From positions 41,083,553 through 41,147,552 of the forward strand of contig OX457050.1 in NCBI GenBank assembly GCA_949752735.1: a stretch of 64,000 nt of DNA, in the 5' to 3' direction. The notes beneath the pieces were generated by a model that saw only the letters and a program-made list of their open reading frames with translations, was not told where the DNA came from and made no database searches. The stretch is from Lumbricus terrestris (Eukaryota > Annelida > Clitellata > Crassiclitellata > Lumbricidae). The position numbers and the translations under genes are program-made. Positions within the stretch are counted from its first letter, which is position 1; every line of letters begins with the position of its first letter. This document shows positions 1 through 10,812 of the stretch, piece after piece.

Positions 1-475
1 ATCAGCAATTATATGTGTACAACATAATTATGTAAAACTGTATTATGTGGCATTTGTTCACAAGATCTAGTTAGATCTTGTCTTTCAAAAGTCAGCTCCT
101 GTTTGCCAATCAAGGTGGTTGACAACAGCAAATAGAATTTTGAGATTATACATGTAGGATCTGAAAGTCTAAGTGATATTCTGTTTATCGTGAGAGTTTA
201 TACATCAGTCTGGTTTCATATCAAGACAAAGTCAGCATGCAGTGAAGGCTCAAAGCACTTGCGGAGGATTGTAGGCTAAAATATTTCAGACACCCTACTG
301 CAACATAATTTACGAGACATTGTAAGCTAGGGTGGGTCAATTCAATTATTGGGGGAAAGAATTTCTTTGACAAATCCTATTAAGAGTGAGGGAAAGTTGC
401 CAATTTTTATATCAAGAACACAGTAATTATTTGGTAATTATTTGGGAGTATCTTGAGGCTCCCCAAAGACTTTAA

Positions 476-2271
476 CCCTCAGGCTACCGGGGGGGGGGTT
501 CGACCCGCTCCCGACCACGACCCACCACTCCACAACCACCCCACTGCACTCCACAACACTCGTACGCTCCGACCTCCACTTGTACGCCACCCGTGAAATT
601 TGAGTTTTCGGGAAAATTTCCTTCCCACCCGCCACCCCCATGCCCTCCACACACCTCGGCCAGCAGGGCCGAGGTGTGTGGAGGCGAGGTGGCCCCGTGT
701 AGGCCTAAACATCTGTCTAGCTGTAACGTTTCAGATATAAGTGTTAAAATACAGGTATGCATTGCAACGTGAGGTCACGCTGGTACTCTGTTTCTTTATA
801 AATAATCTGATCATACCAAGCATTTATTTTATTGAAGAAAATTATATTTGAGGCTCCTCTTTGTATATACTCCATGGCCGAAGGCATGTGTGAGCCTATT
901 ATCCCTCACGCCTTTCCAGTCTCTTCAAAAGTTCGGCAGCGCAGCCTATAGGCCTAACCTAATGACTGAACTGAGGTAGCTAATGGCTAGTTTATAAGTG
1001 TCTAAAGTTCTTTAACTTGTTTACTTAAAACAACGATCGGTTTCTTGTATTCTGTTTCTTTTAAATCTCCAAAAGTTGCAAACAACACAAAATTCACCAA
1101 CAACGGCAAGCAATTCAATGTTACGACAGAAACACCATCTTATTATCTCTTTCTTCTTAATACCCCTTCTACACCTGACTAGTACACCTACACGTGCCTA
1201 TCTCATTCTCAGCCTATAGCACAGAATCTATAGTTAGCGACAATCGACGGGAAAAGAACGCTTGTGTCACATATGACGTCAACGGCAACAGGCCGCTACT
1301 GAAAATTGCAGCGGTAGGCTATAGCCGCTAGCGCATACATTAACACAGCGAAATTTAAAATGTCTGTTTTTTCGAATTCTAAAGTGAATAAAAAGCTGAA
1401 AATAGCGCACTTGGATGGTTTTGGTGAACGTTTATCTATATGCAATGTTTCAGGTCAGTAGCTGTAAAAGTGTGAGCGTGCATAACTGACAAATAAGCGT
1501 ACTTCCTTTCTTATAGATATAGATAACTTTTGCGCCCTTTAATATGAAGAGACAAAAATTACCAAATAGAATGTTTGGCTACATTTCAATGCTCATTGAG
1601 TTGTCTTTTGACAACCGGATGTGCTGAAAATAAATTAAAATGTATATGAAGGTGTTTTATTCTCATAAAATTATCATGTTTTTTTCTATTATATCTTATT
1701 CATAATTTATTTTTTAATAGAAATATATTATTCGATTCTGTAGAGGGCATTTAGGGCTATTTTCTAACACTAAATAATTTGTCTGTTGATGACCGGAAGT
1801 GCTCAAAATAAAGTAAACTGTGTGAGAATGTTGGTTTTTTTCAGCGCAAGCCGATATGTCTGCGTAAACGTTTTTGAGCAGCTACAACATGTTTTGTTGT
1901 TGTTTTGATTGAAAATAAGACAGGCTTATTACTAGTTTTTATAGTTGAACATTGGACTTTATTATATGCAAACTATTCTTGTACCGTATATAAAATCATT
2001 TTTAAAACACACAAAATCTAATAGTTTGCTTATGCGTAAGTATACGTTTTGTGGAATCGACGGGTGCCCATGGTAAAAAAATTGATAATTTCGAGGTACA
2101 TTCATATTTTCTAAACCTATGTATGCCATTTTGTGCAGAAATGAATGCTGAATCCATTGGTGTATTACAAGTTATGATATCTCAAACCAAACCCAAAATC
2201 CAGGTGGGGTGGTAACCACCACCCTGCCCCCTTGGTAGTCCGTGTTACAAAAAAGCGTGGTAGCCTGAGGG
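476..2271. mobile_element. piggyBac-like non-autonomous element
   Basis: Inverted termini CCCTCAGGCTACC (476-488) and its reverse complement ending at 2271 match over 13 bp and are flanked on both sides by TTAA (472-475 and 2272-2275), the target of piggyBac transposases. The 1.8-kb interior has no transposase reading frame. It holds an LTR-like remnant (from 889) and a diverged direct repeat of about 60 bp (about 1601-1660 and 1779-1835). The family call rests on TTAA plus the CCC start only. Confidence 0.6.
889..1245 (-). repeat. LTR-like remnant, relative of the LTR at 4461
   Basis: Starts TGTGAGCC and then follows the sequence at 4461-4700 with many differences; shared blocks include GGTAGCTAATGGCTAG, a run ending in TTTCT(T/C)GTATT and CATCTTAT. 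It sits inside the piggyBac-like element, so it is either a solo LTR that inserted there or sequence captured by it. The far boundary is not clear. Confidence 0.4.
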
Positions 2272-2430
2272 TTAAAGTTTTGCTCTTTGGGAGCTGTATA
2301 AGGGCATTGGATGTATTATGGATGATTGTGAATCATCGCACATGACAACGTCTTGTATTACAAAAAACGTATAAAAATCATTGAATACATGCGTGTGCGT
2401 GCATAACTATTGTGCATATAACATGTAGGC

Positions 2431-2706
2431 CAGCGGCGCCCGCAGGATTTTTTTCTTGTACGCACATAAATTTTCGATGGAGGGGCGAACAGGAAATTTT
2501 TTCGTTAGGTCGCCGAAAAAACTAATGACCTTTTTTTTTTAGTCGTCAACCTAGAATTTTGCAAAACCATACCTTTTCTATCCGCCAAAAAAACTGATGA
2601 CCTTTTTTTTGGTCATCGCGCTGTACGCACTTACGTATGTGCGTACGTCTACGGGCGCCGCTACTGTACGCACTTGCGTAAGTGCGTACGCCTGCGGGCG
2701 CCGCTG
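2431..2706. mobile_element. hAT MITE with perfect 8-bp target duplication
   Basis: Perfect 16-bp terminal inverted repeats CAGCGGCGCCCGCAGG (2431-2446) and the reverse complement ending at 2706. Both flanks carry ATGTAGGC (2423-2430 and 2707-2714), an exact 8-bp target duplication as made by hAT transposases. There is no coding sequence. The right end is present twice in tandem (about 2625-2665 and 2666-2706), each copy ending in a GGGCGCCGCT block. Confidence 0.88.
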
Positions 2707-2929
2707 ATGTAGGCTAATGTATAATTTGCAACAACTTTCATGCCACAAGATACGACAATCAATTTTCTCAAATGATGGCACTACCCATCCATAAAATGCC
2801 TTAACCCTCATCAGCTAACCTGGGGTCCGCATGTTCATCATATATATTTTTCCTACTTGTGAAGTGGCTGCAACTTTAAAATTTTATGTAGGCCTAATTG
2901 TTTGCTTTTTTGTTTTTCTCGACATGATT

Positions 2930-3275
2930 ACGAATGTTTACAACATAGCCTTTCCACTCATAACAGCTAAGAAGCGCAATCAACGGTCTTTCAACCATCC
3001 ATGGATGACTAAGGGACTATTAAAATCTTGTAGAAAGAAAGCAAACTTGTACCTAAAATATATAAAAATCCAACCCCAACAAATAAAAGTAGATTTATTG
3101 CATATAGAAAGAAATTCAAAGCAATCAAAATTAAAGCGGAACGCAATTACTATGCTGCTGAATTCTTAAAATATAATAAAGATATATAAAAAACTGGAGT
3201 GTGATGAAATCTATAGTTAACTCGAAAACTGATGATAATGTAATTGAATCATTGACGATTAATATATATAATAAT
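2930..3275 (+). pseudogene. LINE fragment, endonuclease-RT linker
   Basis: The translation contains HPWMTKGLLKSCRKK followed, after a frameshift near 3060, by a segment with FKAIKIKAERNYYAAEF and then KNWSVMKSIV after a second shift. The PWMT..LLKS..K motif and the following lysine-rich linker are characteristic of the region between endonuclease and reverse transcriptase in CR1/L2/jockey-type LINEs. The same linker motif occurs at 12866-13078. The fragment is non-functional. Confidence 0.7.
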
Positions 3276-3427
3276 AATAATAATATCTTTTCTTTAATTA
3301 AACGCCTGCAAGACGCACTGCGCTTTACATTTACAGGTTATGCAGTAATCTTAATTAAACTTAACTACCAACTGAACAGACAGCTTTGTAATTAGGCCTA
3401 CACGGCGCCAATGGCAGCCTACAAAGC

Positions 3428-3508
3428 AAATCCGCCCAACGGGTGCTCGAACTCACTACCTCTCGCACTCTTGGCCAGCGTGTTAACCACTACTCTACCG
3501 GGCCCCTA
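3428..3508 (-). repeat. tRNA-like SINE head
   Basis: On the minus strand this reads GGGGCCCGGTAGAGTAGTGG (box-A-like) and then GTGAGTTCGAGCACCC (box-B-like, GTTCGA core) about 45 bases later, the spacing of an RNA polymerase III type 2 promoter. It does not fold as a proper tRNA by eye and has no CCA-proximal stem match, so I call it a tRNA-derived SINE head. Confidence 0.5.
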
Positions 3509-3538
3509 CAACTGATTATAAATTAATGGCAGAAAAAT

Positions 3539-4003
3539 TTAATAATTATTTTGCTGGAATTGCTTTCTCTATTTTCTTGTCTCCGTTCTTTCTACTCTTG
3601 TCTCTGTTCAGTCCGTTGCTCCTCTTTCTCCTGTCTAATCTTTTCTGATCGTTCGGCTCGTTCTTTCTGATCTTGTCTTCGTTCTTACTCCTCGTCTCTT
3701 TTGTTCCTCTTTCTATTTCTCTTCTTGTCTACGTTGCTCCTCTTTCTCTTCTTGTCTACGTTGCTCCTCCCTCTTCATCATAAATTGCATCAACGCCTCC
3801 ATAGACATCGGTGCCTGTGGTTTTTCGACTGGCTTCTCCTCAGCGCCGATAACTAACCGTGCTGTGGGTGGCGATATCGCTTCTTCTTTCTTTAACCAAA
3901 CCTCTGCTAGAGCTCTCATCAGATTTTTCATAGACATATCTTTGACTTCTTGTACGTCTAAATCGGCTTCAATTAATAATTGTATTTTTTTATCAGAAGA
4001 CAT
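3539..4003 (-). pseudogene. Gag-like N-terminus of a degraded LTR retrotransposon
   Basis: The 97-codon frame 4003-3713 begins MSSDKKIQLLIEADLDVQEV, continues with a helical segment and then a charged repeat (REEQRRQEEKEEQRRQEEK); the same coil continues in shifted frames to about 3540. Short proteins that start with a helical domain followed by such an EEQRRQ coil are usual at the N-terminus of invertebrate Ty3/gypsy and BEL Gag. The leader (4004-4455) and an LTR-like sequence lie upstream in the minus direction, as expected. Capsid, nucleocapsid and pol are missing, so the element is a remnant. Confidence 0.5.
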
Positions 4004-4460
4004 CTTTTTAATATTTGCTTGTTTTTATTCTGTAAGTTTCTCCATCTTACTTCTTTACTTCAGTTATTTCCGTGAAGAAATCGACGGAGTGTCTGTGACT
4101 TTTGCGATTGGCTGACTTTAATTATTATTGTTCCTTGAATAAACAAGCAAGTTTTGTATACCTCTCTCTGGCGTTGCGTTGTCGTAAAGTCAGTCGTATG
4201 ACCGTTGTATCTTCTCACCAGCTGTTCGGATACTCGGAATGCTTCTCCGGAAGAAGACTTGCGATTTCGGATGCTCAGTTTGCTTCTCCCGTGTGCTCGG
4301 CTCCTCGTTTTGTTTCGAAATCCCACCGTCCGTTTCTTGGATTCCAATAGCCTATCATTCCGACCGTAAACTTGGCTTCGAAATCCACTGTCCGTAACTT
4401 GGCTTCGATATTCCTCCGACCGTAAACTTGGATTCGAATCCCACCGCTGTGACACCAGAA

Positions 4461-4720
4461 TGTGAGCCTATCCTGACCTAAATTTACTTCGGTAGCTAAT
4501 GGCTAGATATAAGTAGGCCTATATACAGTTCTTAAACTTCATTACGCAATACAACAAGTTTCTCGTATTTCTGTTCTTCAAAATCCAATCACCAAGATAA
4601 CAAGTAACAACGACACAACAGCTCAGCGTTTAGACTACATCGCCATCTTATCAAACTCTCTCTCTCTCCTTCACTCATTATACACACGACTCGCACTCCT
4701 ATCCACACTCATCCCACACT
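4461..4720 (-). repeat. Probable 5' LTR of the degraded element
   Basis: The plus-strand edge is TGTGAGCC, so on the minus strand the LTR ends ...CTCACA. Next on the minus strand comes TGGTGTCACAGCGGTGGGAT followed by TCGAATCC, which resembles the primer binding site and leader of Ty3/gypsy elements. A diverged relative is at 889. The outer boundary, around 4700-4720, is inferred because the sequence then turns into LINE ORF1. Confidence 0.4.
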
Positions 4721-5240
4721 TAGCGTACATCTCTCCTTCAGCCGCTCTGTCCGTCTTTCTGTCTCTGTCTCTCTTGCTCTCATATCGGGAAATGCGATGA
4801 GTGTAAGAGATGTCCGATTCCTTGATGTCGAGATTTAGACGCTTGCTGCATATGTCTATTACAGAAGACACCTGTGACTGACTGGTCTGAAGAAACGATC
4901 TCGATGAAGTAGCTGAGCCGTAGTCACTAGGGATTTCTGGCAGCCCAAGGATTATCAACCTGTCAGATCTACTGCTGCGCTCAAAATCCTCCATTCGTTC
5001 CTTTAGCTGCATATTCTCAGTTTCAAGAGTGCGTATCTTTTGATTTTGCAATGCAAGCGATTTCGAGATTAAGTCATTAGAGAGCTTTGTGACCAGTTCC
5101 TCTAACCGAGAGGTGTAACTGTTCATAATTTTCTCGATAGTTTCCTCAATTACTGGAGTTAGAGTTGCTGTCAAGCGTACTGTTAGAACCTCTATCACTT
5201 TATCGTCTTGCACCATGTCCACTAAGTCCTCTATTTTCAT
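4671..5240 (-). pseudogene. LINE ORF1 protein, C-terminally truncated
   Basis: 190 codons starting MKIEDLVDMVQDDKVIEVL. Residues about 40-95 form a coiled coil (heptads through LETENMQLKERMEDFERS) followed by RLIILGLPE, the hallmark of the coiled-coil/RRM-type ORF1 proteins of CR1/L2/L1-like LINEs. It is homologous to the frame at 11639-12110 (I/VEDL...QD..., then EVENQSRLNNLVFHGL). The last about 30 codons are probably not LINE sequence, because the frame runs into the LTR-like region near 4720. No ORF2 follows. Confidence 0.65.
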
Positions 5241-5336
5241 ACCTTTTTTTAGCCATATTCACAGTTTGAGGTAGCAGATGTAGTTCTAGTCAGAGCTTCG
5301 AGGCCAATCCAAACGTCCCGTAACTACAGTCGCAAT

Positions 5337-5545
5337 TGAGTTTTCCGTAGACGACAGGTGTGCACGAACATATATGCGCACTAAACCGACCCACAAGCAC
5401 GCGTCCGACACTTTGTAGAGTTAACATTTAAACAACCACTTTCATAACTGAGTTTTTCCCCGTAGATGACAGGTAAGTACAAAAGGTTAATGCGCATCAA
5501 TACGAACCACAACATGCCTACAACATTTTGTTAAGTTAACATTTT
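5337..5545 (-). repeat. Two tandem ~114-bp monomers upstream of LINE ORF1
   Basis: Two diverged copies (about 5337-5430 and 5450-5545), each with GTAGA(C/T)GACAGGT, a middle part rich in CGAAC and CCGAC-like words, and an end with GTTAACATTT. They lie directly upstream of ORF1 on the minus strand, where many LINEs carry tandem promoter monomers. The promoter function is inferred from position. Confidence 0.4.
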
Positions 5546-5584
5546 ATTTGAGGTTGCTCATGATTTTGTAATTATTCGAACACC

Positions 5585-5836
5585 ATCTTTGTGTGCGTTT
5601 GTTTTAACTTTTTGTTGCGTTACGTTTTTGAATCGTCAAAAAACGGTGGGTGGCCTCCCTAAATGTGGTATAACTTTTGTTCTGTTTGAAATATTTTGAT
5701 GAAATCTGGCCATCATGTGTAAATATGAATAATTGTCTTTAAGACTGTAAAATTTCATTTCGAAATTCCTACTTTTGGTCAAGATATTGGCAAAAAATCT
5801 AGTGGGTCTTTTTTGGCGCACCTTGTAGGTTCCGTT
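5585..5836 (-). repeat. Dispersed repeat with mariner-like end, copy 1
   Basis: About 240 bp matching 9140-9365 with scattered substitutions; shared blocks include GAATCGTCAAAAAAC, TTTTGATGAAAT and AAGATATTGGCAAAAAA. In copy 2 the minus-strand edge reads TATACAGGGTGCCTCAAAAA, like the termini of some mariner-type elements; here the edge is CTACAAGGTGCGCCAAAAAA. It has no coding content and the other terminus is not recognised. Confidence 0.45.
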
Positions 5837-6009
5837 TGCAGGAACTTTAATGAGACTAAACTCTGAAAGAGCCACATAGGCTACATACGTTTCAGCAATG
5901 ACCTTTTCTTTTGACATTGATTACCAGGTATATTTGATTTAACAAACTGCATTTAACAAAATGACATCAAGGTAATGCGCCATACATTTATTTCTTTAAA
6001 TTTATTTAG

Positions 6010-6372
6010 TCGTCATGAAAGTTAAAGTTCTATGTCTTGGCGAAAGGTCCATTGATCAAGAACTGCTTCATGAGAAAATCCTAAAACATCAAAAGCCTAA
6101 ATCACTTGAAACGGATGTGCACGTCAGCTTCCTGAATGATAAAGGCCTAGCAATTCTCAACTCTGAACTGGATGGACGACGGACTCTGGTTGTTTGGATC
6201 TGGTGTCAATCAAAGGCGAACTTTGAATATTATAAGGAGATTTACGACTCAAATGGGCTTACAGAAATGTTGAGTGAAGTGGTCTATTGGCTTGCACATA
6301 TTCACCCTTCTGCTGAAATGATGAAATCAACATTGATCGAAACTGATCGCGATCACTTCAGGAAGAAAGCAG
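6010..6372 (+). CDS. NHL-like propeller protein gene, exon with start codon
   Basis: The start ATG (6015) lies just after a 3' splice site (TTTATTTAG, ends 6009), so a non-coding exon is expected upstream. The exon encodes 119 codons plus one base: MKVKVLCLGERSIDQELLHE..., a mixed alpha/beta-looking segment with VVWIWC near residue 55 and HPSAEMM near residue 100. I do not recognise this domain. The exon ends GCAG, followed by GCAAGT (6373), a GC-type donor. It leaves one base, which joins in frame with the exon at 9478, so both phases agree and form a Val codon. The continuing frame otherwise stops after only five codons. This exon was first seen as a separate ORF; the joining is inferred from splice sites and phase. 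Confidence 0.6.
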
Positions 6373-6400
6373 GCAAGTCCTTTATTTAAATCTCCATTTC

Positions 6401-6583
6401 TGTAGCGCCTCTTCAAGCTATCTATTCATAGGCGCTCCCGACTACAGCGCGGACACTGTATCGGACTTTCACGCCGAAGCGCCCGAGCAATTGCGAGTGT
6501 AGGACTTGCTCAATGTCCCTACGCGGCGGCTTGAGGTGGGTTCGAAACTGCAACCCTCCGGATGCAAGGCAACTAGGGCTGCC
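6401..6583 (-). repeat. tRNA-derived SINE, copy 1 (head truncated)
   Basis: It matches 58614-58821 throughout. On the minus strand, GGGTTGCAGTTTCGAACCC is a polymerase III box B; box A is truncated in this copy. The body ends (plus-strand left side) with TAGCGCC...GGCGCTCCCGAC, a tail shared with the L2-like LINE at 32769-33310. It lies in the intron of the propeller gene. Confidence 0.7.
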
Positions 6584-7534
6584 AACTTTTGATTTTGCCG
6601 TTCCGGGACGCCTTCAGCCACCCGATGAGCCATTACCAATTTACACAATCCACAGAAGCGTATAATGTAACAGATGTTGTGTCAGTCCAGAATATGGGCT
6701 ACATGTACAATCTACTGAAAAGTCCTTAATAATTTCAGACAAATCATCAAAAAACATAATTGTATAGCCTAAATTTAAGACAAGAATCAACCTAAAGAAG
6801 AAGCATTTCAAACTCCAGTCACCTAGGCTCATCAGAGTAAGACTTATGAGCCCAAATTGAGGGAATTTCGTAGGCATCGAAGGGTCATAGGTCTGCGACC
6901 GGAGAGCAGAATTTGTATTAAACTTAGGGCCTATATACTTAAATTAATATATTACTTGCCCTGCTTATGTGCGTTAAGCAGTTCCAGAACACTGGACACA
7001 AACTCGCAGATATCAGCACAGTGGCATGCTAACAGTTGTGCTTTAATAATGTCGGTGAACTCCCGGTGCTCTCAGGTAATTGCGATTATTAGACAATAAT
7101 CCGACGGTACACACAAGCTGCTTGTAGGGAAAACTGTGTGGGAAGTTTAGCGATAATATTATAATCAATGACATTCTCCATAGAAGGCCCGATTTAAATA
7201 AAACTCGGCGGTCGTGTAACTTCACCATTTTAATTTGTACTCTGCAAATTTGCAAAATATCCTCCATTTCGAAGATTAAGTATATTAAGCGAAAAGCGAG
7301 GAAATTATAATTTGCTTTAGTGACCTGACGCAAAGGTCATGCGAGTCAGACCCGACCTATTATTCGTTTAGTCAACCACGGCTCAAATTTTGTCATGTGT
7401 CAGTTTTGTGGAGCAATTCTATATTATTCGACCGCTTTCGGGACAATCTCTGTGCGTATTAGATACTAGAAAGCGATAATTTATTAATAGAACAGAAAAA
7501 TTAAACTTCCTTGCACAAAACATGTGTGCATAAG

Positions 7535-8520
7535 TGAAAGCTGGATTAATGAAAAAGGCTTGAGTAATCGAAGCTGGATTAAGGTACTTTTATATCTTAA
7601 ATGGAAGCTGGATCAGGGTAATTTTATATCTGAAATAGAAGCTGGATTAATGAAAAACGCTTGAGAGATGGAAGCCAGATGAAGGTTCCTTATAGGTGAA
7701 ATAGAAACTGGATTGACGATATAACGCTTGAGCAATGGAAACTGGATTGTTGATTTTCATTCATGTATTTCAACATGCATCCAGCTTCCATTTTAGCTGG
7801 AAAACCGTTTATCCAACTTTTGTTTATCAAGCGTCCATCAACCAAGCGTTTTTCATCAATCCGTCGTCTATTCCAGTTCCAGATATAGAAGTACCTTCAT
7901 CTAGCTTCTATTTCAGATATACAAATATCTTAATCCAGCTTCCATTTCTCAATCTTTTTATCATTAATCCAGCTTCTATTTAAGATATAGAGATACCTTA
8001 ATCCAGCTTCCATTTCCCAAGCACTTTAAAATTAATCCCGCTTCCAATTCTCAAGCGTTATTTTCGTTAATCCAGATTATATTTAACCTATATGGGACCT
8101 TCATCCAACTTCCATTTATCATGCATTCATGTAGTTAGTCCTGCTTCTATTTCAGCTATAAAATGCCTGAATCCAGCTTCCATTTCTCAAGCGATATTTT
8201 CATAAATCCAGCCTCTGTTCAACCAACAGTTATTTTCATCAATCCAGCTCCAGTATACGCGAAAACATTTTCTTCAACCAGGGTCCAATTTAAGCAAGAC
8301 TATTTTCAATGATCCAGCTCCAATTCAAGTCAGAACATTTTCATCCATCTAGCTTCAAGTTAAGCAAGGATACTTTCCTCAATCCAGCTCCAAGTTAAGC
8401 AAGAACATTTTCATCCGTCCAGCTCCAGTTTACGGACCTAAATTTTCATTAATCCAGCTCCAGTATACTCCAATATGGTAGGACATTTTCACCAATGCAG
8501 CTTCTTATTAATTTTCAGGT
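7535..8520. repeat. Interior minisatellite array (~35 bp unit), with orientation switch
   Basis: Degenerate tandem units around GAAGCTGGATT(A/G)A: in GAAGCTGGAT orientation from 7540 to about 7750, and in the opposite ATCCAGCTTC or ATCCAGCTCC orientation from about 7780 to 8510. The switch point is near 7765. Some unit variants are TTTTCATCAATCCAGCTCCA. It is the same array family found inside the fold-back elements elsewhere in the window. Confidence 0.75.
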
Positions 8521-8589
8521 ATTCACGAGTTATTTGTATCATTCCAACTTCTCTATTAGCGGCAATAACCATGGCGTAAAAATTCACAG

Positions 8590-8698
8590 TGAACATTTGG
8601 TCTTGAACCTGTTGTCGATGTACCAGTTGTCGGCGAACCAGTTGTCGTGAACCAGTTCTTCGTGAACCAGTTTTCCGTGAACCAGTTATCGTGACACC
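8590..8698 (+). repeat. Fold-back arm of GAACCAGTTGTCGT words
   Basis: Six to seven tandem words of 15-18 bp (ACCAGTTGTCG, GAACCAGTTCTTCGT, GAACCAGTTATCGT), ending GTGACACC at 8698. Its reverse complement begins GGTGTCACGATAACTGG, like the GGTGTCACGACAACT start of the elements at 35632 and 50014. A matching left arm is not found. The nine bases after it, GTGCATAGG, resemble GTGCATAAG at 7526-7534 (8/9), so the minisatellite 7535-8510 may be the rest of this element. Confidence 0.55.
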
Positions 8699-9139
8699 GT
8701 GCATAGGCGTCGTCTCTGCGTTACTTCACTCATAGTGAACTCCTCATTCCCCGAGCACGAACTGCTCTTATACTGCTTTCACTGTAATTGGCCCCGTGGT
8801 TCTTTTTAGCCGAATTTTTAGTGCCTTTACGCTTTAGCCTAGGGTTTGCTCAGATGCGTTTTTATCAATAATAATAATTTCCTTTATTGATCAATCCGGT
8901 TGACAGAGAGCAGCCGGTTAGAGTGTATGACAGTATGTCCGAAGCAATTCACAAGAGCGCATACAATTATGAGATAAGACCTAAATCTTAACTACTAGCA
9001 GAATATTAATATTGGAGGAATAATCGCGGCCTTGCAACTGTCATTGTCAGCCGAGGTTGGTCGGGAGCGTCTCTGAGTAGCTACCTGAAGTGGCGCTTTA
9101 TATATCGCCATAATTAATGAATTAATGAATATAATCTGC

Positions 9140-9366
9140 AGGTCTGTCCTTTTGTTTTGCGTCACGTTCTTGAATCGTCAAAAAACTGTGGATGGCCTCT
9201 CTACAAGTGGTAAAACTTTTGTTCTGTTTGGGACATTTTGATGAAATATGGCCATCGTGTGAAAATATGAATTCTATAAAGCTGGAAAATTTCATTTCGA
9301 AGTTCTTAATTTTGGCCAAGATATTGGCAAAAAACCTAGGGGGTCTTTTTTGAGGCACCCTGTATA
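9140..9366 (-). repeat. Dispersed repeat with mariner-like end, copy 2
   Basis: Second copy of the 5585-5836 repeat. The minus-strand edge TATACAGGGTGCCTCAAAAA precedes GACCCCC. It is intronic and ends about 110 bp before the next exon of the propeller gene. Confidence 0.5.
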
Positions 9367-9477
9367 ATATTGGTTTATAATCATGATGCAAGTCTAAAAT
9401 ATTTAATGGGGCTCTATCAGAAGTCATTCATTTGCGTGTCAGGGCAATTCGCTCTTATTATTTCTATATTCTTTTAG

Positions 9478-10379
9478 TCGTCTCTCCGACTTCCGTTAAC
9501 TTCAGAAAGGAAATCGACGTAGAAGAAAATGAATCTGTGCAGGGAGTGACTAAACTTCAAAATAAAATCAACGTCCTCTGTCATGCCGCTCATAAATCTT
9601 CCGCTACTCATGTAATTCGAATCTTCGAGGATCACGAGCCTTTTCATCTTCAGAGAGAAATAAAAATCGAGGAGATTAATTGTCCGTGCGACATAGCATC
9701 TAGCCAAACGGAAAACTGTCTCTACGTCTCTGAATCGAAGGAGAAATGCATCTGGAAGATAACAAATGAAACAGATATCCAATACAAAATCATCAAATGG
9801 TTGACCGTTGATTATGAGCCGTCTACTCTGTCGGTGTCCAATGATGGTAATTTGCTGGTAGTCAATGCTTCATCAACCAGTCTGATGATCTACGGATCAG
9901 GCGCAGAATTTCCTAAATTCATTCAGTTGCCAGGAGAGTTCATGAAAGTTTGTCATGCAGTTGAATCGCCAAAAGGCAATTTCATCGTCCTTCACAGGTG
10001 GATCGAAGTGGAAAAGGACAAATATGCGAAAACGGGGAAGGAGAAGTGGATCGTAAGTGAAGTGAACGACAGTGGAAAGGTGATCCGTCGTTTTCTTCAT
10101 TTTAATATGGCACAAAAACTGAATGGTCCTGAATATCTTTCGCTCGATTCAGACGGTGGAGTGTTTGTGGCTGATACAGCTAATGATAGAGTGATATCCC
10201 TGGATTCAGATCTAAGATGGAATAGGATGTTTTCTCCGATAAAAAACCAAGAAAATAAGTTGAATACACGACTACCACTGAGGTTGTGTTTCGACGAAGA
10301 AAGCAATCAACTGATCGTCGGTGGAAAAGCGTTCTTTTCAAGAGAAGGATTTAATGTTTACTCTTTGGGTCCAAAATGA
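9478..10379 (+). CDS. NHL-like propeller protein gene, last exon
   Basis: The acceptor TTATTTCTATATTCTTTTAG ends at 9477; the frame has no ATG near its start, which fits an internal or terminal exon. It enters in phase 1, matching the donor at 6372, giving a 419-residue product. The 299 codons here encode repeats typical of an NHL/six-bladed propeller: CLYVSESKEKCIWKI, TLSVSNDGNLLVVN, and near the end YLSLDSDGGVFVADTANDRV then LRLCFDEESNQLIVGG. Related uncharacterised propeller proteins occur in many invertebrates; their function is unknown and I do not assign one. There is no AATAAA before the duplicated block at 10438, so the 3' end may be disturbed. Confidence 0.65.
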
Positions 10380-10437
10380 CTTATGTTTTATCCAAAAATT
10401 CTGCCAAGCAACTATCCTTTATAATTTATTCCGATTC

Positions 10438-10719
10438 ATGAGGCACTTTGTATAACCTACTATTTTTATCAGCGTATTATGATATTCAGTGCTCATAGGC
10501 GACGGTCTAAGAACTCAAACACCGCACAAATGAACTTAATTCTGCTCGAGTAAGATGTTCAAACGACGACAGGTTTAGGTTCTACCGAGTTTCTAACGGC
10601 GCGTCTAATAACAAGTCGAGAAAATGATGTTAAAAATAATGTTTGACAAATTATTAGGCAGCTTTACGCTCAAATTGGAAGGCCTACGATGGAAATTTTC
10701 ACCAAGGATATGTTCTCTG
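10438..10719 (+). repeat. 282-bp block duplicated (inverted) at 15414-15695
   Basis: Base-for-base identical, as far as I can read it, to the reverse complement of 15414-15695, with unrelated flanks at both loci. The left edge GAGGCACTTTGTATA looks like a degenerate terminus of the mariner-like repeat. Directly to the right (10722-10812) is a short coiled-coil frame, KKLESIKQLHAKLDEVENAT, resembling LINE ORF1. Confidence 0.85.
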
Positions 10720-10812
10720 GTTTCTGCGAAGTCCAAGACAAAGAAATTGGAATCCATAAAACAGTTGCATGCAAAACTAGACGAAGTAGAGAACGCAACA
10801 CAAATCAGCAGC

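Noticed and set aside
3428..3508. Functional tRNA gene
   Set aside because: Box A and box B are present, but stems do not pair properly by eye; a SINE head is a better explanation.
7535..8520. CRISPR-like array of regularly spaced repeats
   Set aside because: The units are degenerate, change orientation in the middle, have no unique spacers of constant length, and the DNA is clearly eukaryotic.
7526..8707. 9-bp target duplication GTGCATAAG/GTGCATAGG for the array at 7535-8698
   Set aside because: One mismatch, and the left end lacks the expected GG-arm, so the match could be chance; kept only as a remark.
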